A stretch of DNA of 64,000 nt, taken from contig NZ_CP041360.1 of the NCBI RefSeq assembly GCF_006965485.1, forward strand, positions 5,002,501 through 5,066,500, written 5' to 3'. Every line of letters starts with the position of its first letter. The first letter of the stretch is position 1. Below, one piece after another: positions 53,540-61,571 of the stretch. The notes beneath the pieces are model-generated. The model made no database searches and was not told the DNA's origin. It saw only the letters and a list, made by a program, of their open reading frames with translations. Origin of the DNA: Spirosoma sp. KCTC 42546 (lineage in GTDB: Bacteria > Bacteroidota > Bacteroidia > Cytophagales > Spirosomataceae). Both the position numbers and the translations under genes were made by a program.

Positions 53540-54157
53540 TTACAGGCTACATAATAGCCAGAAAATCAGCAGTGATCCGATGAGCCAGTTGCGATTCTGG
53601 CGAAGTGATGTAATGGCCCGGTGGATGAAATTGCGAACCGATTTCTCGTTGACATCCATCAACTGAGCGATTTCGGCAATACTGAATTCGTCGTAGTAAT
53701 ATAATGTTAAGGCTTCTACCTGACGCTTGGGCAACTGGGTAAGCAACTCCTGAATCCGCCGACTGAGCAAGTCTCTGGATTCCTGCTCAATCTGTGTCGT
53801 CTCTTCCGTAACGGAGGTTGGCGTTGTATCGTCATCGACAAGTTCCTCAATCCGTTCGCCCGTCTGGTATTTCCCCTGCATCCGATGAATCCGGCGACGC
53901 AGGGACCGATAGAGATAAAATTTAATGGAGATGATTTCTTCGGATAACGTGGCCCGCATGCGCCAGACGTCAATAAAAACTTCCTGCACAGCATCTTCAA
54001 CCAGGGCCGAATCGGAGAAGAGTTTGCTACCGTAGTTGTACAACGTGCGGTGGTAGCGGTCGAAAATAGCCGTAAATGCCGATTCATCCCCTTCGCGAAG
54101 ACCTCGCCAAAGTTGCTGATCGGTGGAATTGTTCGGGGAAGAATGTAAACTGGCCAC
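53540..54157 (-). CDS. ECF RNA polymerase sigma factor with hydrophobic C-terminal tail
   Basis: 205 residues. Region 2 (about 23-92: FTAIFDRYHRTLYNYGSKLFSDSALVEDAVQEVFIDVWRMRATL) and region 4 (about 128-190: LLTQLPKRQVEALTLYYYDEFSIAEIAQLMDVNEKSVRNFIHRAITSLRQ) are clear. The last 16 residues NWLIGSLLIFWLLCSL are strongly hydrophobic and could insert in the membrane or bind FecR. It heads the minus-strand cascade ECF, FecR, SusC, SusD and the enzyme genes. The locus is probably self-activated through it (family knowledge plus gene order). Confidence 0.92.
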   Translation of the reverse strand: MASLHSSPNNSTDQQLWRGLREGDESAFTAIFDRYHRTLYNYGSKLFSDSALVEDAVQEVFIDVWRMRATLSEEIISIKFYLYRSLRRRIHRMQGKYQTGERIEELVDDDTTPTSVTEETTQIEQESRDLLSRRIQELLTQLPKRQVEALTLYYYDEFSIAEIAQLMDVNEKSVRNFIHRAITSLRQNRNWLIGSLLIFWLLCSL

Positions 54158-54278
54158 TGTTAATTAAGCTACCCTTTACGGCATAAGGCTATAATTGGAT
54201 AAACTTAATTATAGATACGCAAAATACAATTAGTTTGAATGAAAGAGTTGGTGAACATGTATCAGATGCTTACTGTGG

Positions 54279-54350
54279 TGTCAGATGCTTACATCTGACA
54301 CGAGAGGTTTCTCAAAACCTCGTTCTCGCTTGGCTTTGCCGAGTGAGAAC
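54279..54350. repeat. Run of three adjacent hairpin units
   Basis: Unit 1: TGTCAGATG / CATCTGACA over loop CTTA (54279-54300). Unit 2: GAGGTTT / AAACCTC over CTCA (54304-54321). Unit 3: GTTCTCGCTTGGC / GCCGAGTGAGAAC over TTT (54322-54350), perfect if G-U pairs are allowed. A partial copy of unit 1 (ATCAGATGCTTAC) precedes at about 54260. The run abuts a gene that has lost its start. Confidence 0.8.
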
Positions 54351-54598
54351 GGGGATATGCGAAAACCTGGATTGATCCGCTTATTTTCGCCGAGGATGGC
54401 GACCTTTCTGAAAAAGAGCGCCTATTGGCAACAAAATTAGTAGAGAGCAATCGAGAAATCCTGCTTGACTTATATGCAAAAGCAAGGGCGGGCGAAAAAA
54501 TAAAAGCAATAACCTTTAAGATAAAACAACATGGAAGGCTACGGCGGCACTACACCGGTTATAAAAAAAGTAACATTTCCCAAGCGAGGCAAATTTGA
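54347..54598 (+). pseudogene. 5'-truncated gene upstream of the DUF2442 gene
   Basis: The frame after a TGA inside hairpin unit 3 reads TWIDPLIFAEDGDLSEKERLLATKLVESNREILLDLYAKARAGEKIKAITFKIKQ, then continues into the next gene in another frame until 54598. The composition is clearly protein-like, but there is no ATG or plausible start and the hairpin cluster occupies where the 5' end should be. It looks like the remnant of the usual upstream partner of DUF2442 genes (possibly DUF4160-like, low confidence). Confidence 0.45.
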
Positions 54599-54791
54599 AG
54601 TTTCGCTTGAAGATGGACGGTCGATCATGTTGCCTGTTTCACGGTTTCCTTCATTACAAAAGGTTCCGTTAGCACGCCGTAACAAGTATATAATTGGCAA
54701 TGGGAATACAATCATATGGCATGATTGCGCCGAAGTCTATCATATACAGGATTTCTTTGGCTTCCCTGACGATTATCGTTATAAGGGGTAA
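54531..54791 (+). CDS. DUF2442-family small protein
   Basis: 86 residues, MEGYGGTTPVIKKVTFPKRGKFEVSLEDGRSIMLPVSRFPSLQKVPLARRNKYIIGNGNTIIWHDCAEVYHIQDFFG. The order DGR, P-x-x-x-FP-x-L, R-x-x-Y and G-x-x-I-x-W-x-x-x-x-E is the DUF2442 pattern. Members are often the second gene of small two-gene modules with toxin-antitoxin-like behaviour; function is not settled. Its presumed partner upstream is truncated. Confidence 0.65.
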   Translation: MEGYGGTTPVIKKVTFPKRGKFEVSLEDGRSIMLPVSRFPSLQKVPLARRNKYIIGNGNTIIWHDCAEVYHIQDFFGFPDDYRYKG

Positions 54792-54829
54792 TTCAAAGAT
54801 AGTAAATACAAGCCTCTCGTTCTCACGTT

Positions 54830-54871
54830 AGGTTTTGAGAAACCTTTGGATGTCGGGTTTGGAACCCGACA
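54830..54871. repeat. Two mini-hairpins at a convergent junction
   Basis: AGGTTT / AAACCT over TGAG (54830-54845), then TGTCGGGTT / AACCCGACA over TGG (54851-54871). The second has the same stem core as the palindrome that the IS4-type element split at 38.3 kb. Confidence 0.75.
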
Positions 54872-54885
54872 TCACTCAACTCCCA

Positions 54886-56085
54886 TCACCGAACCCACTT
54901 TCCTTTCACATTATCCAGATACTTCTGGCCAGAACCTGTGTTTAAAAGCAGAATGTGTTCCTCTGGCTGGAGCCAGCCCTGACGCAGTAATTTCTTCGTG
55001 GCTGCCCATATGGCCCCGCCTTCGGGTGCCACGAAAATGCCTTCGTATCGGCAGAGTTCACTGACGCCTTCCAGCATCTCATCTTCAGAAACGGCAATAG
55101 CGGTTCCACCGGATTCGCGCAGTACACTTAGCATGAGAGGTTCACCAATAGGGCGTGGAACCGCCAATCCGTTGGCCAGTGTGGGTTTGCCCACATACTG
55201 TTTACTGTTTGCCTGTTTCCCCAGATACGTATCGACAACGGGCGAGCAGTTCTCTGCCTGCACAGCCACCATTCGGGGCAAGCGCTGATTTTGGGGCAAC
55301 CAGCCCAGCATTTTCATTTCGTGAAACGCTTTCCAGATGCCAATCAGACCAGTTCCGCCACCCGTTGGGTACATGATTACATCGGGTAACTGCCAGTTCA
55401 ACTGCTCGGCAATTTCATAACCCATCGTCTTCTTGCCCTCCAGTCGGTAAGGTTCTTTCAGTGTCGAGACGTCGAAATAAGCGCCGGTCTGGTTCAACTC
55501 CTGTACTTTAGCCGCACAGTCATTGATCAGTCCGTCTACTTCAATAAGGGTGGCATTGTAGCCAATGCATTCTTCCTTAAAGGCATCGGGCGTGTGACGC
55601 GGCATGACCACCACGGCTTCCAGTCCTGCTCTGGCGCAGTAAGCCGCCATAGCAACACCCGCATTACCAGCGGTGGGAATAATACAGGCCTCTTCGCCAT
55701 TTTCTTTGGCTTTCGAAACGGCCATGCATAACCCTCTCGCTTTGAATGAACCGGTAGGATTCAGGCCTTCGTCTTTCAGGCTCAGGTGATGCAGATCGTG
55801 TCTGTCGGCTAAACGGTTAAGGTTTAGAATCGGCGTGAAGCCTTCGCCAAGCGTGATCTGATTTTCTGGCAGAATAACGGGCAGGAGTTCTTCATAGCGC
55901 CAGAGCGACTTACTCCGCATGATCAAATCTGATTTCTGGACGCTTCCCTCCCCAATTACATACTGACAAAGCAGCGGGGCCTGGCAACAAACAGATAAGG
56001 TCTGGCGCACAAGCGCATTATGAATGGAGCCGCATTGCGAACAATGTAAATCTCCCAAACGTGATGAAGTGATGGCAATGTTCAT
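54886..56085 (-). CDS. thrC: Threonine synthase-type PLP enzyme
   Basis: Start at ATG 56085 (MNIAITSSRLGDLHCSQCGS), 399 residues; an ATG 20 codons upstream overlaps the LysR end and is less likely. A zinc-ribbon-like N-terminus (CSQCG...CCQ) is followed by the PLP lysine K115 in NPTGSFKARG, the substrate loop TAGNAGVAMAAYCARAG and the phosphate-binding PTGGGTGLIGIWKAF. This is the short threonine synthase architecture (O-phosphohomoserine to threonine). A related diaminopropionate or cysteate-type enzyme is possible, because a dedicated LysR gene directly precedes it rather than thrA/thrB. Confidence 0.85.
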   Translation of the reverse strand: MNIAITSSRLGDLHCSQCGSIHNALVRQTLSVCCQAPLLCQYVIGEGSVQKSDLIMRSKSLWRYEELLPVILPENQITLGEGFTPILNLNRLADRHDLHHLSLKDEGLNPTGSFKARGLCMAVSKAKENGEEACIIPTAGNAGVAMAAYCARAGLEAVVVMPRHTPDAFKEECIGYNATLIEVDGLINDCAAKVQELNQTGAYFDVSTLKEPYRLEGKKTMGYEIAEQLNWQLPDVIMYPTGGGTGLIGIWKAFHEMKMLGWLPQNQRLPRMVAVQAENCSPVVDTYLGKQANSKQYVGKPTLANGLAVPRPIGEPLMLSVLRESGGTAIAVSEDEMLEGVSELCRYEGIFVAPEGGAIWAATKKLLRQGWLQPEEHILLLNTGSGQKYLDNVKGKWVR

Positions 56086-56148
56086 GGTTGTATTTTCCCG
56101 AAAAGTCCCGGTTAACAACGCATGAAGCAAATAGCGTTTTGGCATGAG

Positions 56149-57054
56149 TTATTCCACAATGGAATAATGCCGCTTGGTAAAGTGAATAAATGTACTGACT
56201 AGTCGGTTGTTTTCGGTGCCTTTCCGCTGGATGAAATAGAAGGTTCGCTGGAGGGTCAGATCACGAATGGGAACTTCAACCAACTCCCCCGCCGTCAGTT
56301 CTTTTAGAATGGCTCGCTTCGGCAAAAAAGCCAGACAGGTATCGGCAAGGACAAAGTTTTTCAGGGCTTCAGTACCTCCCAGGCGAATCAGAATTCGCAA
56401 CGACGACAGATTGATTCCTTTCTTGCTTAGCTCATCCTCAACTACAGCCAATGTTCCCGAGCCATTTTCCCGCACCGCCAGCGGAATAGCAGGCAAGTCG
56501 GCTAGTGCAAGCGTGCGATCCCGCAGTGGGCTCTTGGCCGAACAAACGGCCAGAACATCGTCGGTCATAAAGGGCGTGTAGACCAATGTATTAAGCTGCG
56601 TCAAGCCCTCAACAATGCCCACATCAATATCGTGGGCCAGTAACGCATTCTGGATCGTGTCTGAATTTCGGTTCAAAACACTGATCTGAATGGTATCGTA
56701 CCGGTGCAGGTAAGCCGACAGAACAGGTGGCAGAACGTACAAACTAATGGTTGTACTAGCCCCAATGGCCAGTTTAGTGAGCGGGAGAAATTTATCGTTA
56801 ATCTGCTGAAGTTCCTGGTGCAGTTCATCCTGGAGCTGGCCCGCTTCGAGCAGTTTGGTGTAGAGTGCCTGGCCCGCCAGCGTTAAGCTGATGGTTGTAC
56901 CATGCCGCTCAAACAGACCCGTTTTGTAAAAATATTCCAGCGATTTAATCTGCTTACTAATCGCCGACTGGCTGAGGAATAACGTTTGACTGGCTTTGGT
57001 AAAGCTTAACAAACGAGCCACTTCCATAAAAATCAGGTGGCGGGACGAAAGCAT
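56149..57054 (-). CDS. LysR-family transcriptional regulator
   Basis: 301 residues. Winged helix-turn-helix 1-62 (FMEVARLLSFTKASQTLFLSQSAISKQIKSLEYFYKTGLFER), then an effector domain with two alpha/beta lobes (KLAIGASTTISLYVLPPVL... DIDVGIVEG... DVLAVCSAKSPL). The C-terminal part resembles CysB/CysL-type regulators. It is unusual in lying on the same strand 63 bases upstream of the PLP enzyme gene; most LysR genes diverge from their target. It may co-regulate itself and thrC. Confidence 0.9.
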   Translation of the reverse strand: MLSSRHLIFMEVARLLSFTKASQTLFLSQSAISKQIKSLEYFYKTGLFERHGTTISLTLAGQALYTKLLEAGQLQDELHQELQQINDKFLPLTKLAIGASTTISLYVLPPVLSAYLHRYDTIQISVLNRNSDTIQNALLAHDIDVGIVEGLTQLNTLVYTPFMTDDVLAVCSAKSPLRDRTLALADLPAIPLAVRENGSGTLAVVEDELSKKGINLSSLRILIRLGGTEALKNFVLADTCLAFLPKRAILKELTAGELVEVPIRDLTLQRTFYFIQRKGTENNRLVSTFIHFTKRHYSIVE

Positions 57055-57100
57055 AACGGACTATCTTTTTCGCTGAGATACAACATCAAAGTTAGCCCGT

Positions 57101-57181
57101 TTTTTCTGACAGGATTACAGGATTAACAGGCTTTAAGACCAGAAAAAAAATCCTGTTAATCCTGTAATCCTGTCAGAAAAA
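57101..57181. repeat. Perfect 30-bp inverted repeat, GACAGGATT family
   Basis: Arms 57101-57130 (TTTTTCTGACAGGATTACAG...) and 57152-57181 over a 21-base loop. It lies between the LysR start and the esterase stop, ending 10 bases before the latter. Confidence 0.85.
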
Positions 57182-57190
57182 CGGACTAAC

Positions 57191-58333
57191 TCATTTAAAC
57201 AGCAATGGAGCTAAGTCGGTCAGGTTCCTCCGCCACACCATAAACGTATGCCCACCCGGTGTCTCCACGTTTTTAAACTTTACATTTTTTGCCGTCAGAA
57301 ACTCCTTGAAGTATTTGTTATTCTGATACAGAAAATCATCGACTCCGCAGGAAATCCATAACAGTTTCAGCTGAGAATTTGCCTTCTCATCCAGCTTGGG
57401 ATACGTCTTTGTAAAGACGTCCATCATGGCTGTCACCTGTTCGGCAGACGGCGTCGTTGTGGCTGGATTTGCCGTGGTGGATGCTGGCGGTCGTGGGCCT
57501 CCCATGCCTACGGCACTACTCATGCCGCCTACATACGCAAAGTGATCCAGGTGATTAAGGCCTGTATAAAAAGCCGTTCCCCCTCCCATCGACAGACCAA
57601 CAATGGCTCGTTGATTTCTGTCTTTGCTTGCGTTATACGTTTTTTCAAGTTGTGGAATGATCTCCTGAATTACTTCGGCAGCGTATTTATCGTTACCTCC
57701 ATAGCCTAGCGTGTTTACCATAATCATCGGTTTGGCTTTGCCTTCAGCAATCAGGTTGTCCAGAATGATATTGGCCTGCGCATTGACAATCCACGACAAA
57801 GCGGTGCCTGTGGCTCCATGTAGTAAGAAAAATACGGGGTACGGTTCTTTACGTTTGGGATCATAGTTGGGCGGCAGATACACATAATAATCCCGATCTT
57901 CGCCCATAACAGCCGACCGATATACCTGATGATTGACAGCTCCCCGAGGAACGTCTTTGATTTCCCAGCTTAGTGAAGCGGGCCCAGGCATATGCGCTAA
58001 ACTCTGACCGTTGCATTGATAACAGGGTTTGGCGACGGGATTGGCGGGGTCTGGAATACGAAGTCCATCGACAACAAAGGCGTAATCATAGACATCTGGC
58101 TCAAGCTTTTTGGTAAAACTCCAAACGCCCTGCTCGTCTTTCGTCATCGTTTCCTTTGAAATTCCTTCAATGTCTAGGATAACTTCTTTGGCATTCGGAG
58201 CACGAAGCCGGAATGTCAATCCACCTTCTGCGACTTCCGGTGATCGAAGGGGTGGTACTCGTGGCTGAGCCTGAAGCACAAATGCCTGGATCAGCAGACT
58301 AAACATAAGAAGCAAACAACGTTGTATTTTCAT
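57191..58333 (-). CDS. Secreted esterase with N-terminal E-set domain (CE1-like)
   Basis: 380 residues. Signal peptide 1-22 (ending LQAQ), an N-terminal immunoglobulin-like/CBM48-type domain (LTFRLRAPNAKEVILDIEG... WSFTKKLEPDVYDYAFVVDG, 39-90), then an alpha/beta hydrolase of the esterase D / feruloyl-esterase type. Nucleophile Ser248 in GLSMGG, acid Asp332 or Asp333 in SCGVDDF, and His362 in GGHTF complete the triad. Such enzymes remove acyl groups (feruloyl, acetyl) from plant polysaccharides in the periplasm or outside. Monocistronic, hairpins on both sides. Confidence 0.85.
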   Translation of the reverse strand: MKIQRCLLLMFSLLIQAFVLQAQPRVPPLRSPEVAEGGLTFRLRAPNAKEVILDIEGISKETMTKDEQGVWSFTKKLEPDVYDYAFVVDGLRIPDPANPVAKPCYQCNGQSLAHMPGPASLSWEIKDVPRGAVNHQVYRSAVMGEDRDYYVYLPPNYDPKRKEPYPVFFLLHGATGTALSWIVNAQANIILDNLIAEGKAKPMIMVNTLGYGGNDKYAAEVIQEIIPQLEKTYNASKDRNQRAIVGLSMGGGTAFYTGLNHLDHFAYVGGMSSAVGMGGPRPPASTTANPATTTPSAEQVTAMMDVFTKTYPKLDEKANSQLKLLWISCGVDDFLYQNNKYFKEFLTAKNVKFKNVETPGGHTFMVWRRNLTDLAPLLFK

Positions 58334-58450
58334 GCTGGTTTAGATGCATAGGTTATTGAGCTACAAAGCTTCACCCGGCCCCTAAACTACTTTTCGCAGT
58401 TATCTCTACTAAGGTTTTAAACTTTCATTTTTTTTACTGGGTCAGAGTAC

Positions 58451-58534
58451 TTTTTGTCATTCCGACGCCAGGAGGAATCTCAAGCTTGACTAATGAGAAG
58501 CTTGAGATTCCTCCTGGCGTCGGAATGACAAAAA
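58451..58534. repeat. Perfect 37-bp inverted repeat, GTCATxCxGACG family
   Basis: Arms 58451-58487 (TTTTTGTCATTCCGACGCCA...) and 58498-58534 with a 10-base loop and T/A runs outside. A sister element is at 59727-59820. Confidence 0.88.
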
Positions 58535-58603
58535 AAGCAATTCAGTCAATAGAAATTAGAAATTTAAAACAGCTTCATAATCATAAATCCTGCCAGAACT
58601 ACC

Positions 58604-59572
58604 TTACTCCCAACTATCTAGCCCCAGCAGTTTTTTACCCAGCGGAGATAGTTCAGCGGTTTGGTAGCGCTCCTTTTCCCAATTGCGGGGATCGCCGGGG
58701 AAGGCGTACCCTTCGGGAGCCTGGCGGTCGCGCCAGGACGTAATGCGCCACTGCCGTAGCGCTTCGTTGTCTTCTTCGGCGGGCATCATAGAAATGTACT
58801 GCGCCATTCTGACTTTGTCAGTCGATAGATTCGGGCGGATGCCGTGGGGTTGTGTACTGTTGAAAATCAGCAAATCGCCTGCTTCCATTTTCACCTTTAC
58901 GAAATCGAACCCGGTTGTATCGGGCTTGAAGTGGTCGCGGTCGGCGGGTTGGGTTAGTTTCCAGGTATCGTAGGTGCGGTAGAGTTCAGGGATGCACTGA
59001 AAACCGCCCATATTTTCGTCGGTTTGGTCGGCCAGAGCCAGTACACCCTGCACGTTTTGGGGACGGGTTTCGGGGTCGTAATCCCAGTGAATGAACCCCT
59101 TGAATTCGTGACCCGGCCGAACGGGGAAATTCAGGTTGGCCCGGTCGATGGTTACCCAGAGTTTCTCGGTACCCCAGATATCGACGAAGGCATCGTATAC
59201 GCGCGGATACTGGCGGTTGTCCCACTCATACTGGTGATTATACAGCTCGACCATGCCGCTGTTCGTCAACTCCTTCATTTTCATTTCGGCGCGGGCTGGC
59301 GCATACCAAGTAGCGGGATCGTTCGGGTCTTTTTCTTCAAATTCCCACAGGAAATTAGCAAGTCGATCGGCCTGTTCTTTCGGCACGGCCTGCTTGATAA
59401 CGATGTAGCCGTTGTGCTTCCAGAATTGCCAATCTTCTTCGGATAATACGCGTAAAGGCTTTCCAGCAGAACGGTCATTCAGACTGATTTTGCTGCTGGT
59501 GGCTGTCGATGGATTTCCCGGAATGTCTTTGTGAGCGTTATCGGGAATCATTGTGGGCTGCATCGTTTCCAT
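58604..59572 (-). CDS. Phytanoyl-CoA dioxygenase-family Fe(II)/2-oxoglutarate oxygenase
   Basis: Start taken at ATG 59572 (METMQPTMIPDNAHKDIPG), 322 residues; the frame is open 30 codons further up into the divergent promoter region. Iron ligands are His162 and Asp164 in GFIHWDYDPE and the distal His in NSTQPHGIRPNLS. The following Arg (KVRMAQYISMMPA) would bind 2-oxoglutarate. Cytoplasmic. Bacterial PhyH members hydroxylate diverse small molecules. It diverges from an AraC regulator with an N-terminal cupin, probably its controller. Confidence 0.87.
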   Translation of the reverse strand: METMQPTMIPDNAHKDIPGNPSTATSSKISLNDRSAGKPLRVLSEEDWQFWKHNGYIVIKQAVPKEQADRLANFLWEFEEKDPNDPATWYAPARAEMKMKELTNSGMVELYNHQYEWDNRQYPRVYDAFVDIWGTEKLWVTIDRANLNFPVRPGHEFKGFIHWDYDPETRPQNVQGVLALADQTDENMGGFQCIPELYRTYDTWKLTQPADRDHFKPDTTGFDFVKVKMEAGDLLIFNSTQPHGIRPNLSTDKVRMAQYISMMPAEEDNEALRQWRITSWRDRQAPEGYAFPGDPRNWEKERYQTAELSPLGKKLLGLDSWE

Positions 59573-59726
59573 ATGCGTTAGGATGTTTTGTTGATTTTGT
59601 TGTAACAAAGGTAGTCGATGCGGGTAGCCCATTTCCACAACAATGCTGTCCACTTTTTGCACTATATTGCTCTTAGTTTCGTAAATAAGTTTTTTCAGAA
59701 GGAATTATGAGCAAATGTGAGTACAT

Positions 59727-59820
59727 TTTTTGTCATGCTGACGATAGGAAGCATCTTAAATTACCCTAACTTATTTAGTAGGATACCGCAAGATGCTTCC
59801 TATCGTCAGCATGACAAAAA
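59727..59820. repeat. Perfect 31-bp inverted repeat in a divergent promoter region, GTCATxCxGACG family
   Basis: Arms 59727-59757 (TTTTTGTCATGCTGACGATA...) and 59790-59820 over a 32-base loop. It ends 27 bases before the AraC start and lies 155 bases before the PhyH start, so it cannot be an ordinary terminator for either gene. Confidence 0.85.
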
Positions 59821-59846
59821 CGCTTCGCTATTGAATCGACTCCTTT

Positions 59847-60692
59847 ATGAAGATTGCCTTAGAACAAATCAGTCCCGACGCCAACAGTTCGTTCCATATT
59901 CTGGAAACGCCCCGGCTCAATGATGTTTTCCTGTGGCATTATCATCCTGAATACGAAATCGTGTACATCACCGGTGCCAACGGAACCCGGCACGTGGGCG
60001 ATCATATCTCGCGCTACGAAGGCAGCGATCTGGTTTTTATTGGCCCGAATATTCCTCACTTGAATTTCGACTATGGCGTAAAAACCGACCATCGAAAAGT
60101 GGTGGTGCAGTTAAAGGAAGCTTTTCTGGGTAACTTATTTGGTCAGGCACCGGAGTTTGCAGCCATTGCCCGGTTATTCGAGATGGCCCGTGCGGGTGTT
60201 TCGTTTCACGGCGAAACGAAACGGCTGGTTGGCGAGCAACTGGAAGCGTTGCCTACCCTCCCACCCTTTGAGCGGCTTATGGCTTTGCTGTCCATTTTTC
60301 AGCAGTTAGCGACTAGTTCCGAGACAACTTCGTTACACGGAAAACCCGTAACGAATGCCTACAATTTAAGCGAACAGCAGCGCCTAAAGAGACTCTATCA
60401 GTTCATTGAAGACAACTACCAGCGTAAGTTCGATCTGGCCGAAGCTGCCGCGCTGACCAACCTGACCACCGCGGCTTTCTGTCGTTATGTAAAACGCATG
60501 ACCCGCCTGACCTTCACGCAGTTTCTGAACCAATATCGCATCAATCAGGCGCAGAAACTACTGCTTCTCGACCATACTGTAACCGAAGCCTGTTTTGCCT
60601 GTGGCTTCGAGAGTTTGAGCTATTTCAATAAGATTTTTAGGCGCGTTACGGGCGAAAATCCATTCCAGTTCAAGAAGCGACATCGGAACTGA
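59847..60692 (+). CDS. AraC-family transcriptional regulator with cupin sensor
   Basis: 281 residues. An N-terminal cupin (LWHYHPEYEIVYITGANGTRHVGDHISRYEGSDLVFIGPNIPHLNF, 30-75) could bind a sugar or small ligand. A C-terminal double helix-turn-helix (LAEAAALTNLTTAAFCRYVKRMTRLTFTQFLNQYRINQAQKLLL... VTEACFACGFESLSYFNKIFRRVTGENPFQFKKR) binds DNA. Likely controls the divergent PhyH-like gene. Confidence 0.9.
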   Translation: MKIALEQISPDANSSFHILETPRLNDVFLWHYHPEYEIVYITGANGTRHVGDHISRYEGSDLVFIGPNIPHLNFDYGVKTDHRKVVVQLKEAFLGNLFGQAPEFAAIARLFEMARAGVSFHGETKRLVGEQLEALPTLPPFERLMALLSIFQQLATSSETTSLHGKPVTNAYNLSEQQRLKRLYQFIEDNYQRKFDLAEAAALTNLTTAAFCRYVKRMTRLTFTQFLNQYRINQAQKLLLLDHTVTEACFACGFESLSYFNKIFRRVTGENPFQFKKRHRN

Positions 60693-60794
60693 TATGGACT
60701 TTCTTCCAACATCTTCGCCCGTATTTGTGTAGTATTGCATAGGAATAGTCGCCACTGATAAATGCGTAGCGGCTAGTGATTATTGATTTAGTTT

Positions 60795-61571
60795 ATGTCT
60801 GACAAGAAGCCTTTAATTTTAGTAACAAACGACGACGGTATTACCGCTCATGGCATTCGCACGCTCGTTGAGCTGATGAAACGAATTGGTTCGGTGGTGG
60901 TCGTAGCCCCAAACAGTCCGCAGTCGGGCATGGGACATGCCATTACGATTGCCAATCCAATCCGACTTTACCCTTCCGATATTTACGGCGATGTACCCGC
61001 CTATGAATGCTCCGGTACGCCCGCCGATTGTGTTAAGTTGGCGAAGCACCATGTGCTGAAAGACCGGGCTCCTGATTTGGTGGTTAGTGGTATTAATCAC
61101 GGCAGTAATTCGTCCATTAGCATTTTATATTCGGGCACAATGTCGGCAGCTATCGAAGCCGCCATTGAGGGAATTCCTGCGATTGGCTTCTCGCTTGGTG
61201 ATTTCACGCGCCAACCCGATTTTTCGCATGCACACGAGCATATTCTGAGTATTGCCCGCAACGTACTGGAAAAAGGGATCGAGCGAGGAACGGCACTAAA
61301 CGTCAACTTCCCGGCCAAAACGGCGGAACCGTTAAAAGGAATCCGTATCTGTCGACAGGCGAATGCCAAATGGCAGGAAGTATTCGACGAACGACGCGAC
61401 CCACATGGTCGTCGCTATTTTTGGCTGGCAGGCGATTTTGTCAACTTCGACACACACGCCGAAGACACCGACGAGTACGCACTAGCCAATAACTATACAT
61501 CTGTAGTCCCCTGCCACTATGACCTAACGGCCTACAGCATGATGGACACGTTGACGAACTGGAACTTATAA
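60795..61571 (+). CDS. surE: 5'/3'-nucleotidase SurE
   Basis: 258 residues. Metal-binding NDDGI (12-16, Asp13/Asp14), the GMGHAITIANPIRL loop, CSGTPADCVKLA, DLVVSGINHGSN and YSGTMSAAIEAAIEGIPAIGFS are all canonical SurE blocks. It is a cytoplasmic metal-dependent nucleotide phosphatase linked to stress and stationary phase. Its TAA stop lies in the left arm of the following inverted repeat. Confidence 0.95.
   Translation: MSDKKPLILVTNDDGITAHGIRTLVELMKRIGSVVVVAPNSPQSGMGHAITIANPIRLYPSDIYGDVPAYECSGTPADCVKLAKHHVLKDRAPDLVVSGINHGSNSSISILYSGTMSAAIEAAIEGIPAIGFSLGDFTRQPDFSHAHEHILSIARNVLEKGIERGTALNVNFPAKTAEPLKGIRICRQANAKWQEVFDERRDPHGRRYFWLAGDFVNFDTHAEDTDEYALANNYTSVVPCHYDLTAYSMMDTLTNWNL

Noticed and set aside
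54430..54531. Possible intact gene directly upstream of the DUF2442 gene
   Set aside because: The frame has no start codon before the hairpin cluster, so it is treated as truncated.
54279..54871. Repeated short palindromes that could suggest a CRISPR array
   Set aside because: The units are different hairpins without regular spacers of constant length, and no cas genes are present.
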